A stretch of 44,605 bases of DNA from Actinomadura darangshiensis (GCF_004349235.1 NZ_SMKY01000042.1:1-44605), one strand, 5' to 3'. Shown: positions 1 through 9,366, numbered from the stretch's first letter. Translations and numbers: made by a program. The notes: a model not told the origin generated them from the letters alone.

Positions 1-747
1 CCTCCGCCCCCGCCTCCGCCCGGCGGGCAGTACGTTCCGCCTCCGCCTGGCGGCCAGTACACGCCGCCGCCTCCTCCTCAAGCCGCCCCTCCCCAGCCGC
101 AACCGCAGCAGCAGGGTGGCGCGATCTCCCTGACGAAGAACGCTCCGTCGGTGTCGCTCACCAAGCACGGCGCGACCTCCGGCCACATGCGCGTCAACCT
201 CAACTGGACCGCGCGTGAGGGCGTCGCCAAGGGACGACTCGGAAAGCGTCGCCGCGGTGTCGACCTCGACCTGGACCTGTGCTGCCTTTGGGAGCTGCAG
301 GACGGCCGAAAGGGCATCATCCATGCGCTCGGTGACATGGGAGCGCTGGACCGTCCACCGTTCATCAAGCTCGACAAGGACGACCGCACCGGGGCCATCG
401 AGGCGGGGGAGAACCTCCACATCAACCTCGACCACATGGCGCAGTTCAGGCGGATCCTCGTGTTCGCCGAGATCTATGACGGCGCGGAGGATTTCCGTGG
501 CCTGGACGCGATCGCCACGCTTTTCCCGGTGGGCGCGCCACCGATCGACATGCGCATGAACGACTGTGTCGACGCCTCCCGTGACGCGGTTCTGGCGCTC
601 ATCGAGAACGTGAACGGCGAATTGGTCGTGCACCGTGAGGGCCGCTTCGTTCTTCCGCCGCCCGGCCGTCCGCGCTGGGGGAAGATGACGGTCGACCAGG
701 CGTACGCGTGGAACCTGGAGTGGGTCGCCTCGCGCGGCAAGGACTGA
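1..747 (+). CDS. TerD-family protein with proline-rich N-terminus (5' partial)
   Basis: The reading frame is open from the first base, so the true start lies upstream of the window. The visible N-terminus is low-complexity, with PPPPGGQY-type units followed by a Pro/Gln stretch. From about residue 40 the frame becomes a TerD/TerZ-type domain (ISLTKNAPSVSLTKHG, then the VDLDLDLCCLWEL strand, then a FIKLDKDD loop). TerD domains are calcium-binding beta-sandwiches linked to tellurite and general stress resistance in actinomycetes. Some of the usual acidic calcium ligands appear changed here (GENLHINLDH), so calcium binding is uncertain. The proline-rich leader suggests a tether between domains, and a further domain may lie upstream. 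The family call is firm; the role in this organism is unknown. Confidence 0.88.
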   Translation, partial: PPPPPPPGGQYVPPPPGGQYTPPPPPQAAPPQPQPQQQGGAISLTKNAPSVSLTKHGATSGHMRVNLNWTAREGVAKGRLGKRRRGVDLDLDLCCLWELQDGRKGIIHALGDMGALDRPPFIKLDKDDRTGAIEAGENLHINLDHMAQFRRILVFAEIYDGAEDFRGLDAIATLFPVGAPPIDMRMNDCVDASRDAVLALIENVNGELVVHREGRFVLPPPGRPRWGKMTVDQAYAWNLEWVASRGKD

Positions 748-786
748 GCGTTCGGCCGCGTAGCCGAAACGCCCAGAGTGCTGCAA

Positions 787-830
787 CGGGCCCGGAACGT
801 TGGCTGACCCTGCCGATCGTCCCGGGCCCG
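787..830. terminator. Bidirectional terminator-like inverted repeat
   Basis: Perfect 9-bp arms CGGGCCCGG and CCGGGCCCG flank a 26-nt loop. The repeat sits between the convergent ends of the TerD-family gene and the HhH repair gene. There is no T-run, as is common for actinomycete terminators, so the call rests on position and stem strength. Confidence 0.5.
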
Positions 831-831
831 C

Positions 832-1464
832 TTACGCGGCCTTCACGTGGTCCGCGAGCTTCTTGTCGCGGGCCACCCTGACCAGCGCCGCCGTCAGCCT
901 GGCAAGGTCCTTGTCCGGAACCTTGGAGGCGAGCTCGCCCGCGTCGGTGGGAAGGCCGAGCCGCTCGGCGCCCTTCTTCACCTGGTCGTCGACGTAGGGG
1001 CGAAGCCACGGCCAGATGGCCTGTGCCTCGCGGCAGAAGATGTCCACGCCGGTAGGCCCGATGCCAGGGAACTCCTGCAGCAGTTCCGACGCCTTCTTTG
1101 GGTCGCGCTCCGCCTCGATGGCGAGACGCCGCAGGTCGCCCTGGTACCTGTCCTGGGCGATCTCCGCCGTGTCCCCCAGGCGGGACGCGGTGCTCTCGTC
1201 GTAGCGGACGTAGTGGCCGCGTCCGAGCGCGTCGACGCGTTGCTGCCACGTCAGTTTGCTCATACCGCGTGCGGTGCCGCCTCCGGCCTCGAAGAGCTCC
1301 CGGGCGGCGGCCAGTGCGATCTCAGAGGAGATACGGGCACTGAGCAGGTTGGCCAGGACGAGGAGCTTGAACAGCGCTGCCGGCTGGTCCTTCAGCGGTA
1401 TTCCAGCCTCTTCGGCGAACGTTTCGCCGGACTCGTGCAGCAGCTTCTTCACGACGGCATCCAT
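832..1464 (-). CDS. HhH-GPD endonuclease-III-like base-excision repair protein
   Basis: A 210-aa protein with a helix-hairpin-helix core (LLQEFPGIGPTGVDIFC, about residues 130-146) followed by WPWLRPYVDD, the pattern of the HhH-GPD glycosylase superfamily. Such proteins excise damaged bases. There is no four-cysteine iron-sulfur loop as in classical Nth, so this is a divergent member and its substrate cannot be named. The ATG start is fixed by a strong AGGAGG eight bases upstream. A second, unrelated-length HhH-GPD protein is encoded at 19273. The family call is confident; the specificity is not. Confidence 0.82.
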   Translation of the reverse strand: MDAVVKKLLHESGETFAEEAGIPLKDQPAALFKLLVLANLLSARISSEIALAAARELFEAGGGTARGMSKLTWQQRVDALGRGHYVRYDESTASRLGDTAEIAQDRYQGDLRRLAIEAERDPKKASELLQEFPGIGPTGVDIFCREAQAIWPWLRPYVDDQVKKGAERLGLPTDAGELASKVPDKDLARLTAALVRVARDKKLADHVKAA

Positions 1465-1534
1465 GGCATCTACCTCCTGTTGCGCCGCCTACCCGAGCGG
1501 AGGGAGATGACTCATGCACGCGCGCGAGGCAGGG

Positions 1535-2314
1535 TCACAGAAGGCTGAGTTGGCCTTCACCGGCGAGCGGGTCGCGGTGCTTCTTCAGGTGCCGCCAGCG
1601 TGGGAGGTCGTCCATATACGACCACGACAGCCTGTGGTGCGGCGTCGGGCCGTGCTCCTCCAACGCCTTCTGATGGACGGGGGACGGGTATCCCGCACTG
1701 TCCGCGAACCCGTAGCCGGGGAACTCGCCGTCCAGTTCGGCCATGAGGCGGTCGCGGTGGACCTTCGCCAAGACGGACGCGGCCGCGACCGTGACCGACC
1801 GCTGGTCCGCCTTGACCTCGCACCGAACCCGCCAGGGCCGGCTGAGGAAATCGTGCTTGCCGTCGAGGATGACCACGTCGGGCCGCTCAGGCAGCGACTC
1901 CAACGCGCGGACTGCGGCGCGCCGCAGTGCCTCGGTCATCCCCACTTCGTCGATCTCGCCGGGTCCAGCCGCGCCGATGGCGTGGCCCGTGAGCCAGCCG
2001 GGGAGAAGCTCGGCGAACGACTCGCGATGCGCCTCGGCGAGGAGTTTGGAGTCGGTCAGCGCGATCGTCTTGTTGCCGCGTCCGGGCAGCGCAGGAGGCG
2101 GACTCAGATCGGTGACCGCGGCGCACACCACGACAGGTCCCGCCCAGGCGCCGCGTCCGACCTCGTCCACCCCGGCGATCGCGACGGTGCCGCCACGTCC
2201 GGACGGTGCGGCGCGCAATTCATGCTCGATCTCGTAGTCCGCGGCACGGGAGACGCCCTTGGCGGCAGCAGAAGCGGGGACCAGGCCAGGCAGGGCACTG
2301 GTGGAGTCGGTCAA
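1535..2314 (-). CDS. rnhB: Ribonuclease HII
   Basis: A 259-aa protein. RNase HII cleaves the RNA strand of RNA/DNA hybrids and starts removal of single ribonucleotides from DNA. The catalytic GVDEVGRG motif lies near residue 48, an ILDGKHDF acidic segment follows in the middle, and the [10 protein letters not shown] helix is present in the C-terminal half. The roughly 40-residue Ala/Gly-rich N-terminal extension before the core is common in actinobacteria. The start is TTG, supported by GAGGAG five bases upstream. The gene lies 70 bases ahead of the HhH repair gene on the same strand, so co-transcription of two DNA-repair functions is plausible. Confidence 0.93.
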   Translation of the reverse strand: MTDSTSALPGLVPASAAAKGVSRAADYEIEHELRAAPSGRGGTVAIAGVDEVGRGAWAGPVVVCAAVTDLSPPPALPGRGNKTIALTDSKLLAEAHRESFAELLPGWLTGHAIGAAGPGEIDEVGMTEALRRAAVRALESLPERPDVVILDGKHDFLSRPWRVRCEVKADQRSVTVAAASVLAKVHRDRLMAELDGEFPGYGFADSAGYPSPVHQKALEEHGPTPHHRLSWSYMDDLPRWRHLKKHRDPLAGEGQLSLL

Positions 2315-2392
2315 TGGGTCTCCTCAGGACAGGGAACGGCCCGCGGCACCGATCGTAGAGGCGCGGCTCCCTGCACGCGCGGAGGCTGCCGG

Positions 2393-3007
2393 TCAGAGCC
2401 AGCCGTTCTGGCGTGCCGTGCCCACCGCTTCGATGCGGTTGCGCGCGCCCGTCTTGCCGATGGCGGCGGACAGGTAGTTGCGGACCGTGCTCTCCGAGAG
2501 GTGCAGCCGCCCGGCGATGTCGGCGATGGTCGATCCGTCGGCCGCGGCGGTCAGCACGTCCCGTTCCCGGTCGGTCAGCGGGTTCGGGCCCACCGACAGT
2601 GCCGCCGTGGCCAGGGCCGGGTCGACGACCTGTTCACCGGCCAGCACCCGCCGCAGGGCGGCGACAAGGTCCTCGATGGGCCCGTCCTTGACCAGGAACC
2701 CGCGTGCGCCCGCCTCCATGGCGCGGCGCAGGTATCCGGGCCGCCCGAACGTGGTGACGATCAGGACCTTGCAGGCGGGCAGTTCCCGGCGCAGGTCGGC
2801 GGTCACGTCCAGGCCGCTGCGGCCGGGCATCTCGATGTCGAGCACGGCGATGTCAGGGGTCGTCCGCAGTGCCTCGGGCAGTACCTGCGCACCGTCGCCG
2901 ACCTGTGCGACGACCTCGATGTCGTCCTCCAGGCCGAGCAGCAGTGCGAGCGCGCCCCGCATCATGCCCTGGTCCTCGGCGAGCAGAACTTTGATCACGG
3001 GCCTCAT
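2393..3007 (-). CDS. NarL/FixJ-family response regulator
   Basis: A 204-aa two-domain regulator. The receiver domain has the acidic pocket AED (residues 10-12), the phospho-acceptor Asp57 in VLDIEMPG and the conserved lysine in FLVKD. A LuxR-type HTH follows from about residue 140 (LTDRERDVL, then IADIAGRLHLSESTVRNYL). It is the last gene of an operon ATPase-permease-kinase-regulator, and its ATG overlaps the kinase stop (ATGA), so it is translationally coupled. The layout resembles DesR/LiaR systems that sense membrane stress and control a neighbouring exporter. The stimulus is not evident from the sequence. Confidence 0.92.
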   Translation of the reverse strand: MRPVIKVLLAEDQGMMRGALALLLGLEDDIEVVAQVGDGAQVLPEALRTTPDIAVLDIEMPGRSGLDVTADLRRELPACKVLIVTTFGRPGYLRRAMEAGARGFLVKDGPIEDLVAALRRVLAGEQVVDPALATAALSVGPNPLTDRERDVLTAAADGSTIADIAGRLHLSESTVRNYLSAAIGKTGARNRIEAVGTARQNGWL

Positions 3008-4197
3008 TTTCCACCGGCGCCCAGGGCCGACGCGACGGGGACGGTGACGCTGAGCAGGAAGCCGCCCTCCGGTGCGGACCCCGCCTGGACCGTGCCGGAG
3101 ACCGCCTCCATCCGCTCCGACAGGCCGCGCAGACCGTGTCCGCCGGCCCCACCGATCCCGCCCTTTCCCGTGCCGTCGTCCTTCACCTCTAGGACGGCAT
3201 CATCCTCGTCTATCCGGACCGTGATTTCGCAACGCGCGGCGCCACTGTGCCTGATGACGTTGGTGACTCCCTCACGTACGGCCCAGCCGAGGAGAGCGTC
3301 CTGCTGGGGCGGCAGTGGCGGGCCCGTGCGCCGGACGATGACGTCCACCCCGGAGTCCGACAGCGCGACCCGTGCCGCGTCCAGTTCGTCGGCGAGCCCG
3401 CGGCCGCGATAGCCGCTGACGGCCTGGCGCACCTCGTCCAGGGCCTGCCGGCCCACGGTCTCGATGTCGGCGGCCTGTTCCGCGGCCACCGCAGGGTCGC
3501 GTTCGGCGATGCGACGGACGGCCTGTGCCTTGACCACCATGAGGGACAGCGTGTGGCCGAGCAGGTCGTGCAGGTCCCGGGAGAATCGGAGCCGTTCGCT
3601 CGCCACGGCCGCCTCGGCGAGTTCCTCCCGGGCGTCGCGAAGCAACCCGATGACGGTGAACAGGCGCAGGATGACCGCGGTGACGATTCCCGCCGTCACG
3701 GTCCCGTACCAGTTGGCCGCCAGGGCGCCGTTGTCCTCCCCACCCACCCAGCCGACCAGGACGCTCAGGCATGAGACGGTGCCGATCCCGATGAGCATGT
3801 GCAGTTCCGGGCCCTTGGCCCTGCGGGGCATGTGTCCCACGACGACGCCGGTGGCGAGCCCGAGGAGCGGGAACAAGGTGAACCAGCGTCCCTGGAACCC
3901 CAGTGCGGCGGCGGACGCGACACCCGTCTGAGCGACGAGCAGCAGAACCGGCACTCGCATCGGGAAGCGACCGTCGAACGAGGTACGGACGACGGCGAGA
4001 TGCAGGAACGCGAACGCGGCCAATGCCAAGGCGGCGAGCCACAGGGGATGGTTGTGCCCCTTGGCCATGTCCCACACCGGCCATACAAGAACGATGAGCC
4101 AGAACACGAACGCTTGGCCACCGGGACCATTGCGGTCCACCTGCTCCAGGTCCAGGTCGGGAACACGCCGTTGCGGGGAGCCCTTCCAAGGGTTCAC
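3004..4197 (-). CDS. DesK/NarX-type sensor histidine kinase
   Basis: A 397-aa membrane kinase. The N-terminal half carries several hydrophobic segments between about residues 28 and 185. These are followed by a HisKA_3 dimerisation helix with the phospho-accepting His210 in SRDLHDLLGH and a C-terminal HATPase domain (WAVREGVTNVIRHSGAA as the N box, DDGTGKGGIGGAGGHGL as the G boxes). With the downstream regulator it forms a two-component pair. There is no large extracellular sensor, so the signal is probably perceived in or at the membrane. The GTG start is set by GAGGAG eight bases upstream. It follows the ABC permease by 45 bases in the same operon. Confidence 0.92.
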   Translation of the reverse strand: MNPWKGSPQRRVPDLDLEQVDRNGPGGQAFVFWLIVLVWPVWDMAKGHNHPLWLAALALAAFAFLHLAVVRTSFDGRFPMRVPVLLLVAQTGVASAAALGFQGRWFTLFPLLGLATGVVVGHMPRRAKGPELHMLIGIGTVSCLSVLVGWVGGEDNGALAANWYGTVTAGIVTAVILRLFTVIGLLRDAREELAEAAVASERLRFSRDLHDLLGHTLSLMVVKAQAVRRIAERDPAVAAEQAADIETVGRQALDEVRQAVSGYRGRGLADELDAARVALSDSGVDVIVRRTGPPLPPQQDALLGWAVREGVTNVIRHSGAARCEITVRIDEDDAVLEVKDDGTGKGGIGGAGGHGLRGLSERMEAVSGTVQAGSAPEGGFLLSVTVPVASALGAGGK

Positions 4198-4242
4198 CTG
4201 TCATTCTCCTCGTTCACGGGGACACGCTACGGGGCCGGAGGT

Positions 4243-4974
4243 TCATACCGTCCGGGACGAGCAGCGATAGCCGTACACGGCGAACGCCGCGAAAACGGCC
4301 GCCCATCCTGCAAGGACCAGCACCCCGGTCACCGTCGGGGCGTTGCCGTCAGTGACGCGCCAGGAAAGCTCTCCGTACCGATTGATGGGCGTGGCGGTCG
4401 CCACGTGCTCCAGCCAGCCGGGGAACTTGGCGATTGGCACCCACAGGCCGCCGAGCAAGGACAGGCCCATGTAGCAGACCAGACCTGCCATCTGCGCTTG
4501 CTGCCCCGTGAGCAGGTAGCCGACGCCGATGCCGAGCACGGCCATCGGCGCGATGCCCACGAAGAGCAGTACGAGTACCGACGCCCATTGGGCGGCGCTG
4601 AGCGACACGTCATTGACCAGGGCGCCCGCCAGGCAGACCGAGACGATCGGCGGGACGGTGCCGACCATGGCGGTCAATGTCCTGCCCACGACCACCTCGA
4701 ACGGGCGCAGGGGAAGCAGACGCAACTGGCGTATCCAGCCGAGCGGCTTGTCCTCGGCGATGGCCACGCCATTGCCCATCACTGCACCGACCGCGCCGAA
4801 CCCGGCCATGCCGACCATCGCGTAGGCCGCCGCCCCCTGATGCCCGGACTCTCCTGTCAGGTCGAGATTGGTGAAGACCAGATACATCGTCAGAGGCGAC
4901 ACCAGGCTCAGCACCAGGTAGCCCGGGTCGCGCAGCAACCGAAGCATTTCCAGCCGGATGTAATGCACGATCAT
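4243..4974 (-). CDS. ABC-2 type transporter permease
   Basis: A 243-aa integral membrane protein with about six hydrophobic segments, the usual size and topology of ABC-2 exporter permeases of the DrrB type. An EDKPLGWIRQLRLLPLRP cytoplasmic loop (about residues 74-91) is typical of the family. Its ATG overlaps the stop of the preceding ATPase gene, so the two subunits are translationally coupled. With the downstream kinase and regulator it resembles exporter/sensor modules for antibiotics, peptides or lipids. The substrate is unknown. Confidence 0.88.
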   Translation of the reverse strand: MIVHYIRLEMLRLLRDPGYLVLSLVSPLTMYLVFTNLDLTGESGHQGAAAYAMVGMAGFGAVGAVMGNGVAIAEDKPLGWIRQLRLLPLRPFEVVVGRTLTAMVGTVPPIVSVCLAGALVNDVSLSAAQWASVLVLLFVGIAPMAVLGIGVGYLLTGQQAQMAGLVCYMGLSLLGGLWVPIAKFPGWLEHVATATPINRYGELSWRVTDGNAPTVTGVLVLAGWAAVFAAFAVYGYRCSSRTV

Positions 4975-5906
4975 CGCGCGTCCTCCTGTGATCCGGTCAA
5001 GGTGAGGAACGCCTCTTCCAGGCCGGCGCCCGTCACCTCCAGGTTGCGGACGGCCCCGGCACCGGCCAGCGCCAGCACAGTCGCGTCCGAGTCGGTGGTG
5101 TGCAGCTTGGCGCGGTTGCCCCGGACCTCACTGCTGACCACACCGGGGAGGCCGTCCAGCGTCCCCATGGAGCCGTCGAGGTCGAAGCTGACCGTCCGTC
5201 CGGGTACGCGCTGCTTGATGTCGTCGCTGGTGCCGTCTGCGATGACACGGCCGCGGTCGATGACGACAATCCGGTCCGCGTGGGCGTCGGCCTCGTCCAG
5301 GTAGTGCGTTGAAAAGAGCACGGTCCCTCCTTGCGCGGCGTAAGCGCGAACGCTCGCCCACAGTTCGCGTCTTGCCTCGATGTCGAGCCCGGTGGTCGGC
5401 TCGTCGAGCACGAGGAGTTCGGGTGCGCCCGCAATGGCTATGGCGAATCTGACGCGTTGCGCCTGCCCGCCCGACAACTGGTCTGCCCTGCGGCGTGCCA
5501 GGTCGGTGACGCGCGTGGCCCGCATCAGCTCGTCCAGGGGAGGGACGGCTTTCGCTCGTGCGCGTGCCTTGGCCGCGTAGGAGCGGCGGACAAAGGCGAG
5601 CAGTTCGCGGACGGTCACGCCACTGATCAGCCGCCCGCTCTGCGGCATCGCTCCGATCCGGCCGTCCCGTACGGCTCGCTCTGGAGACGTACCGAGGACC
5701 TCGACCGTGCCGGAGTCGGGCGCCAGTAGTGCCAACAGCATCGCGATCGTCGTCGACTTGCCGGCACCGTTCGGTCCCAGCAGCGCCACGGACTTCCCTT
5801 GGTCGAGCCTAAGGTCGAGACCGTTCACCGCTCGCACGGTCCCGTAACTCTTGGTCACGCCGGCCAAGACCGCCGCCCCTGCCATTTCCGTCGTCTTGAC
5901 TTCCAT
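4971..5906 (-). CDS. ABC transporter ATP-binding protein (DrrA-like)
   Basis: An ATPase of about 311 aa with Walker A GPNGAGKST, signature LSGGQAQRV, Walker B LLVLDEPTTGLD and an H-loop STHYLDEAD. The C-terminal about 90 residues form the accessory region usual in DrrA-type exporters. I place the start at the ATG giving MEVKTTEMAG rather than 16 codons upstream, because a TAACGT -10-like box ends exactly seven bases before this ATG and no Shine-Dalgarno is visible: a leaderless start. It is the first gene of the ATPase-permease-kinase-regulator operon and is divergent from the tandem AAA+ gene. Confidence 0.88.
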   Translation of the reverse strand: MEVKTTEMAGAAVLAGVTKSYGTVRAVNGLDLRLDQGKSVALLGPNGAGKSTTIAMLLALLAPDSGTVEVLGTSPERAVRDGRIGAMPQSGRLISGVTVRELLAFVRRSYAAKARARAKAVPPLDELMRATRVTDLARRRADQLSGGQAQRVRFAIAIAGAPELLVLDEPTTGLDIEARRELWASVRAYAAQGGTVLFSTHYLDEADAHADRIVVIDRGRVIADGTSDDIKQRVPGRTVSFDLDGSMGTLDGLPGVVSSEVRGNRAKLHTTDSDATVLALAGAGAVRNLEVTGAGLEEAFLTLTGSQEDAR

Positions 5907-5913
5907 GACGAAG

Positions 5914-5919
5914 ACGTTA
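5914..5919 (-). promoter_or_regulatory. -10 box of a leaderless promoter for the ABC/two-component operon
   Basis: TAACGT on the minus strand lies seven bases before the ATG of the ATPase gene, which has no ribosome-binding site. No good -35 hexamer is visible. This is the position expected when transcription starts at the first base of the start codon. Confidence 0.4.
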
Positions 5920-6091
5920 CGAATACGGCCGGAGGTGGCTGCAGAGCAGAACATCCACGTCTGGGCGGGACAAATGTCCTGGTGCGTGGACTGATCTGTG
6001 CTCCGGTCCGCGCCGGGCCGGATTGGTGGAAGCCAACGAACCGGGCGCGGGGAGTCCCGTTCCGGGCGGTCCTGCGCTTTACTCGCTCTTG

Positions 6092-8623
6092 ATGGCTTTG
6101 TTCGGCAGGTCCCGCTCCCGCCCGGCGAAGGACGCCGCTGCGCGGGATCTTTTCGAGCGCCTGAGATGGCGCTACTTCCAGGTCACCCCCGGGGTGAGGT
6201 TCCTGGGGGCGCTACTGGTCGCGGCGCTCGTTCTCGCCGCGACGGTCGTCCTGGACGGGCCGATCCTGGGCGCGGCCGCGTTCACGGTGATCCTGCTGGT
6301 CGTCGTCCACCTGACGCTGCGCTCGCCCACGGGGATGGCCGTGGTCGCGGTCATCCTGTCGTGGCTGGCACTGTCGGTGCCGCTGGGGAGGCTCTACCCG
6401 GACGACGGAAAGCCTCCCTATCTGAGTCCGACTCTGCTTCTCGGAGCGCTGGCTCTGCCCGTCGCGTTCGTCGCCTTCCGCCTGCGCGGGTACGCGCCGT
6501 GGCGGACGACCCTCCTTGCGCTGGCCGCCGCAGGGGTGGTGACGGCGGCGTTCGTCAATCCGCTGCCGGAAGCGAGCGTGGCGCCCGCTTGGGCGGCGGC
6601 CTTGGGCGTCGTCGCCTACCGCTGGGACCGGGCCAGGCGCACGGTCCCCGCAGAGGCCTACGAGACGGGCTGGGTTCAGGAGCAGGAGAGCCCGAAAGGG
6701 GACGGCATGGCAGGGCCGCGCGAACGGCCGGACAAGCCGGGCAGGCCCGAACAGCGCAATTCCGGTGAGGGCAGCGGGGCGGGGGCGCAGGCGGCGCACG
6801 ACCAGCGTGCCGCCGCGCAGGCCGCCGATGCCGCGGCCGTGCCCGAAGCGAAGGCGCCGCCGGAGCGCCGGACGGAGGAGTCGCCCGACATCTCCGTCGC
6901 GGACGCGCTCGCGGAACTGGAGAACATGATCGGGCTGGAGCCGGTCAAGCGCCAGGTCCGCTCCATCGCCGCGTCCATCGAGGCCGCGCACATGCGCGCC
7001 GCCGCGGGGGTGCCGACCGAGAAGCCCATGCGCCACTTCGTCTTCGTCGGGCCGTCCGGGACGGGCAAGACCACCGTCGCCCGCGTCCTGGCCAAAATCT
7101 TCTACGCATTCGGGCTGCTGCCGGAGCCGGCTCTGGTCGAGGCGCATCGCGCCGACCTCGTCGGTGAGTTCCTCGGTGCCACGGCCATCAAGACCAACCG
7201 TCTCGTCGACTCCGCCCTTGGCGGGGTCCTGTTCATCGACGAGGCGTACAGCCTGGTCAACTCCGCCGAAGGGCAACCCGACCGGTTCGGGGATGAGGCG
7301 GTCCAGACCATGCTCAAGCGCGCCGAGGACGACCGCGACAACCTGGTCATCATCCTTGCGGGGTACGACGCGCAGATGGCCGAGTTCCTCGACTCCAACC
7401 CTGGGCTGGCCTCACGGTTCGGCACCCGCGTGCATTTCCCGTCGTACCGTCCCTCAGAGTTGCTGCAGATCGCCGACTACCACACGGGTCTCCGCGAAGA
7501 CCGGCTCGATGCGGAGGCCCGCGGACGGCTTTCCACCCGCTTCGAGGAGGTCGAACGGCGCGGCATCATCGACGACCTGGGCAATGGAAGGTTCGTCCGG
7601 TCGCTGACCGAGGCGGCGGCGCGCGCGCGGGACGTGCGCGTTGTCGAAGCCGTCTCCTCGTCGGGGGAACCGGCCAGGCCCACGGCCGACGACCTCGTCA
7701 CCGTGCGGGCCGAGGACGTCGAGACCGCCTTCGCCGAGGTCACCGAGCGGTTCCGCGGCTACGCGGAGACGCCCACGCTGGACGAGGCGCTCGGCTCCCT
7801 CGACGCGATGATCGGCCTGGAGCCCGTGAAGCGGCAGGTCAGGGAGATCGCCGCCCAGCTCCAGGTGGCCAGGATGCGACAGGAGCAGGGGTTGGTCACC
7901 CGCCCGCCTACACGTCATTTCGTCTTCACGGGACCGCCCGGGACGGGCAAGACCACCGTCGCGCGCGTTCTCGGCCGCATCTTCGCGGCGTTCGGCCTCC
8001 TCGCCCGCCCGGAGGTGGTCGAGGCCCAGCGTGCCGATCTCGTCGGTGAGCACCTCGGTGCGACGGCACTGAAGACCAACAAAATCATCGACTCCGCCCT
8101 GGGCGGGGTCCTGTTCGTGGACGAGGCGTACGCGCTCAGTAACCCGGGCTACTCCGGCGGCGACGCGTTCGGCGCGGAGGCGGTGCAGACACTGCTCAAG
8201 CGTGCCGAGGACGATCGCGACCGCCTTGTCGTCATCCTGGCCGGTTACGAGGCAGACATGGGCCGCTTCCTGTCGTCCAACCCCGGGCTCGCCTCCCGCT
8301 TCGACGTGCGCGTGGACTTTCCGTCCTACGGGCCTGACGAACTGCTCCGCATCGCGCAGCTCATCGCCGAACAGGGCGGTGACCGATGGGAGGAGAGCGC
8401 CCTTGACGACCTCGCCCTCGTGTTCCAGCGCGCATGCGGGACGGGCCGGATCGACGAGCTGGGCAACGGGCGCTTCGCACGCTCCATGTACGAGAAGGCG
8501 TGCGCGCGCCGTGCGCTTCGAGCGGCCCGGCTCGGCTCCGCGGCGACCGCCGCGGACCTGACGCTCCTCCTCACCGACGACGTCCGGGACGCCTTCAACG
8601 AGCTGGCCCAGCGGCTGGCCTGA
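6092..8623 (+). CDS. Membrane-anchored protein with two CbxX/CfqX-type AAA+ ATPase domains
   Basis: About 843 aa. The N-terminal 180 residues contain five or six hydrophobic segments. A hydrophilic Pro/Ala/Gln linker (about 185-265) leads to two homologous AAA+ modules. Each has a [12 protein letters not shown] entry helix, an intact Walker A (GPSGTGKTT near residue 320, GPPGTGKTT near 614) and Walker B ([22 protein letters not shown]). The AAA+ subfamily is that of CbxX/CfqX and the type VII secretion ATPase EccA. EccA has one such domain and a TPR N-terminus, so membrane helices plus two active modules is a different architecture. The ATG is preferred, though the frame is open to a TTG at 6023; neither has a clear Shine-Dalgarno. 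The function is unknown. Confidence 0.85.
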   Translation: MALFGRSRSRPAKDAAARDLFERLRWRYFQVTPGVRFLGALLVAALVLAATVVLDGPILGAAAFTVILLVVVHLTLRSPTGMAVVAVILSWLALSVPLGRLYPDDGKPPYLSPTLLLGALALPVAFVAFRLRGYAPWRTTLLALAAAGVVTAAFVNPLPEASVAPAWAAALGVVAYRWDRARRTVPAEAYETGWVQEQESPKGDGMAGPRERPDKPGRPEQRNSGEGSGAGAQAAHDQRAAAQAADAAAVPEAKAPPERRTEESPDISVADALAELENMIGLEPVKRQVRSIAASIEAAHMRAAAGVPTEKPMRHFVFVGPSGTGKTTVARVLAKIFYAFGLLPEPALVEAHRADLVGEFLGATAIKTNRLVDSALGGVLFIDEAYSLVNSAEGQPDRFGDEAVQTMLKRAEDDRDNLVIILAGYDAQMAEFLDSNPGLASRFGTRVHFPSYRPSELLQIADYHTGLREDRLDAEARGRLSTRFEEVERRGIIDDLGNGRFVRSLTEAAARARDVRVVEAVSSSGEPARPTADDLVTVRAEDVETAFAEVTERFRGYAETPTLDEALGSLDAMIGLEPVKRQVREIAAQLQVARMRQEQGLVTRPPTRHFVFTGPPGTGKTTVARVLGRIFAAFGLLARPEVVEAQRADLVGEHLGATALKTNKIIDSALGGVLFVDEAYALSNPGYSGGDAFGAEAVQTLLKRAEDDRDRLVVILAGYEADMGRFLSSNPGLASRFDVRVDFPSYGPDELLRIAQLIAEQGGDRWEESALDDLALVFQRACGTGRIDELGNGRFARSMYEKACARRALRAARLGSAATAADLTLLLTDDVRDAFNELAQRLA

Positions 8624-8658
8624 CCCACCTCCACACCCGACCTGCGAAACGGGTCGTC

Positions 8659-8664
8659 TAGGGT
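8659..8664 (+). promoter_or_regulatory. -10 box of a possible leaderless promoter for the histidine phosphatase
   Basis: TAGGGT lies six bases before the GTG start, which lacks a Shine-Dalgarno. It is one of a recurring series of TANNNT boxes at this distance from start codons in the window. The -35 region is poor. Confidence 0.35.
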
Positions 8665-8670
8665 GCCAGC

Positions 8671-9366
8671 GTGGATGAGCGCGACGAGCCGACCGAGTAC
8701 CGGCAGGCACGGTACGAGACACCCGACGGCGCCACCGAGGTGCTTCTGATCCGGCACGGCGCGTCTGCGCCGGCCCGTCCCGACCGGCCCTTCCCGCTCG
8801 TGGACGGCCAAGGCGACCCCGAACTCGCGCCAGAGGGACGCGAGCAGGCGGAGCGGATAGGTGAGCGCCTTGCCGAAGAGAAGCTCGACGCGATCTACGT
8901 GACGCCTCTGCGCCGGACATCGGAGACGGCGGCACCCCTGGCCGGGCGTCTCGGATTGGAGCCTCATGTAGAGGCAGGTCTGCGCGAGGTCCATCTCGGC
9001 GACTGGGAAGGCGGATTGTTCCGCAAGATGGTCGCCGAGAACGATCCGGTCGCGCAGCGGATGTTCGTCGAGGAACGCTGGGACGTCATCCCGGGAGCGG
9101 AGTCCGGCGAGGTATTCGCCGGACGCGTCGAGGAGAGCCTCACACGGCTGGCGGCGGCGCACGCGGGCGGCCGGATCGCGGTGTTCACCCATGGCGGCGT
9201 GATCGCGCAGGCGCTCGCCGCCACGACCGGCTCCAGGCCGTTCGCGTTCCTTGCCGCCGACAACGGATCGATCTCCCGGCTGGTGCGGCTAGGCGACCTG
9301 TCGTCGATCCGCGGGTTCAACGACGTCTCGCACCTGGACTGGTCCGTCCCCGCGCCGCTGACCTAG
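8671..9366 (+). CDS. Histidine phosphatase (phosphoglycerate-mutase-like) family protein
   Basis: A 231-aa protein of the histidine phosphatase superfamily. The catalytic LIRHGAS motif is near residue 27, the acid-bearing LREVHLGDWEG near residue 107 and the second catalytic histidine is in VFTHGGVI. PLRRTSETA carries the phosphate-binding arginine. It probably hydrolyses a small phosphate ester; a true mutase is less likely given the divergent insert after the RHG motif. It follows the AAA+ gene by 47 bases. Its TAG stop overlaps the stop of convergent pxpC within a CTAG. Confidence 0.88.
   Translation: MDERDEPTEYRQARYETPDGATEVLLIRHGASAPARPDRPFPLVDGQGDPELAPEGREQAERIGERLAEEKLDAIYVTPLRRTSETAAPLAGRLGLEPHVEAGLREVHLGDWEGGLFRKMVAENDPVAQRMFVEERWDVIPGAESGEVFAGRVEESLTRLAAAHAGGRIAVFTHGGVIAQALAATTGSRPFAFLAADNGSISRLVRLGDLSSIRGFNDVSHLDWSVPAPLT

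Noticed and set aside
1514..3412. 632-codon plus-strand open frame
   Set aside because: It runs antisense to RNase HII, the response regulator and part of the kinase gene, all with clear family motifs. The translated sequence is low in ordered structure.
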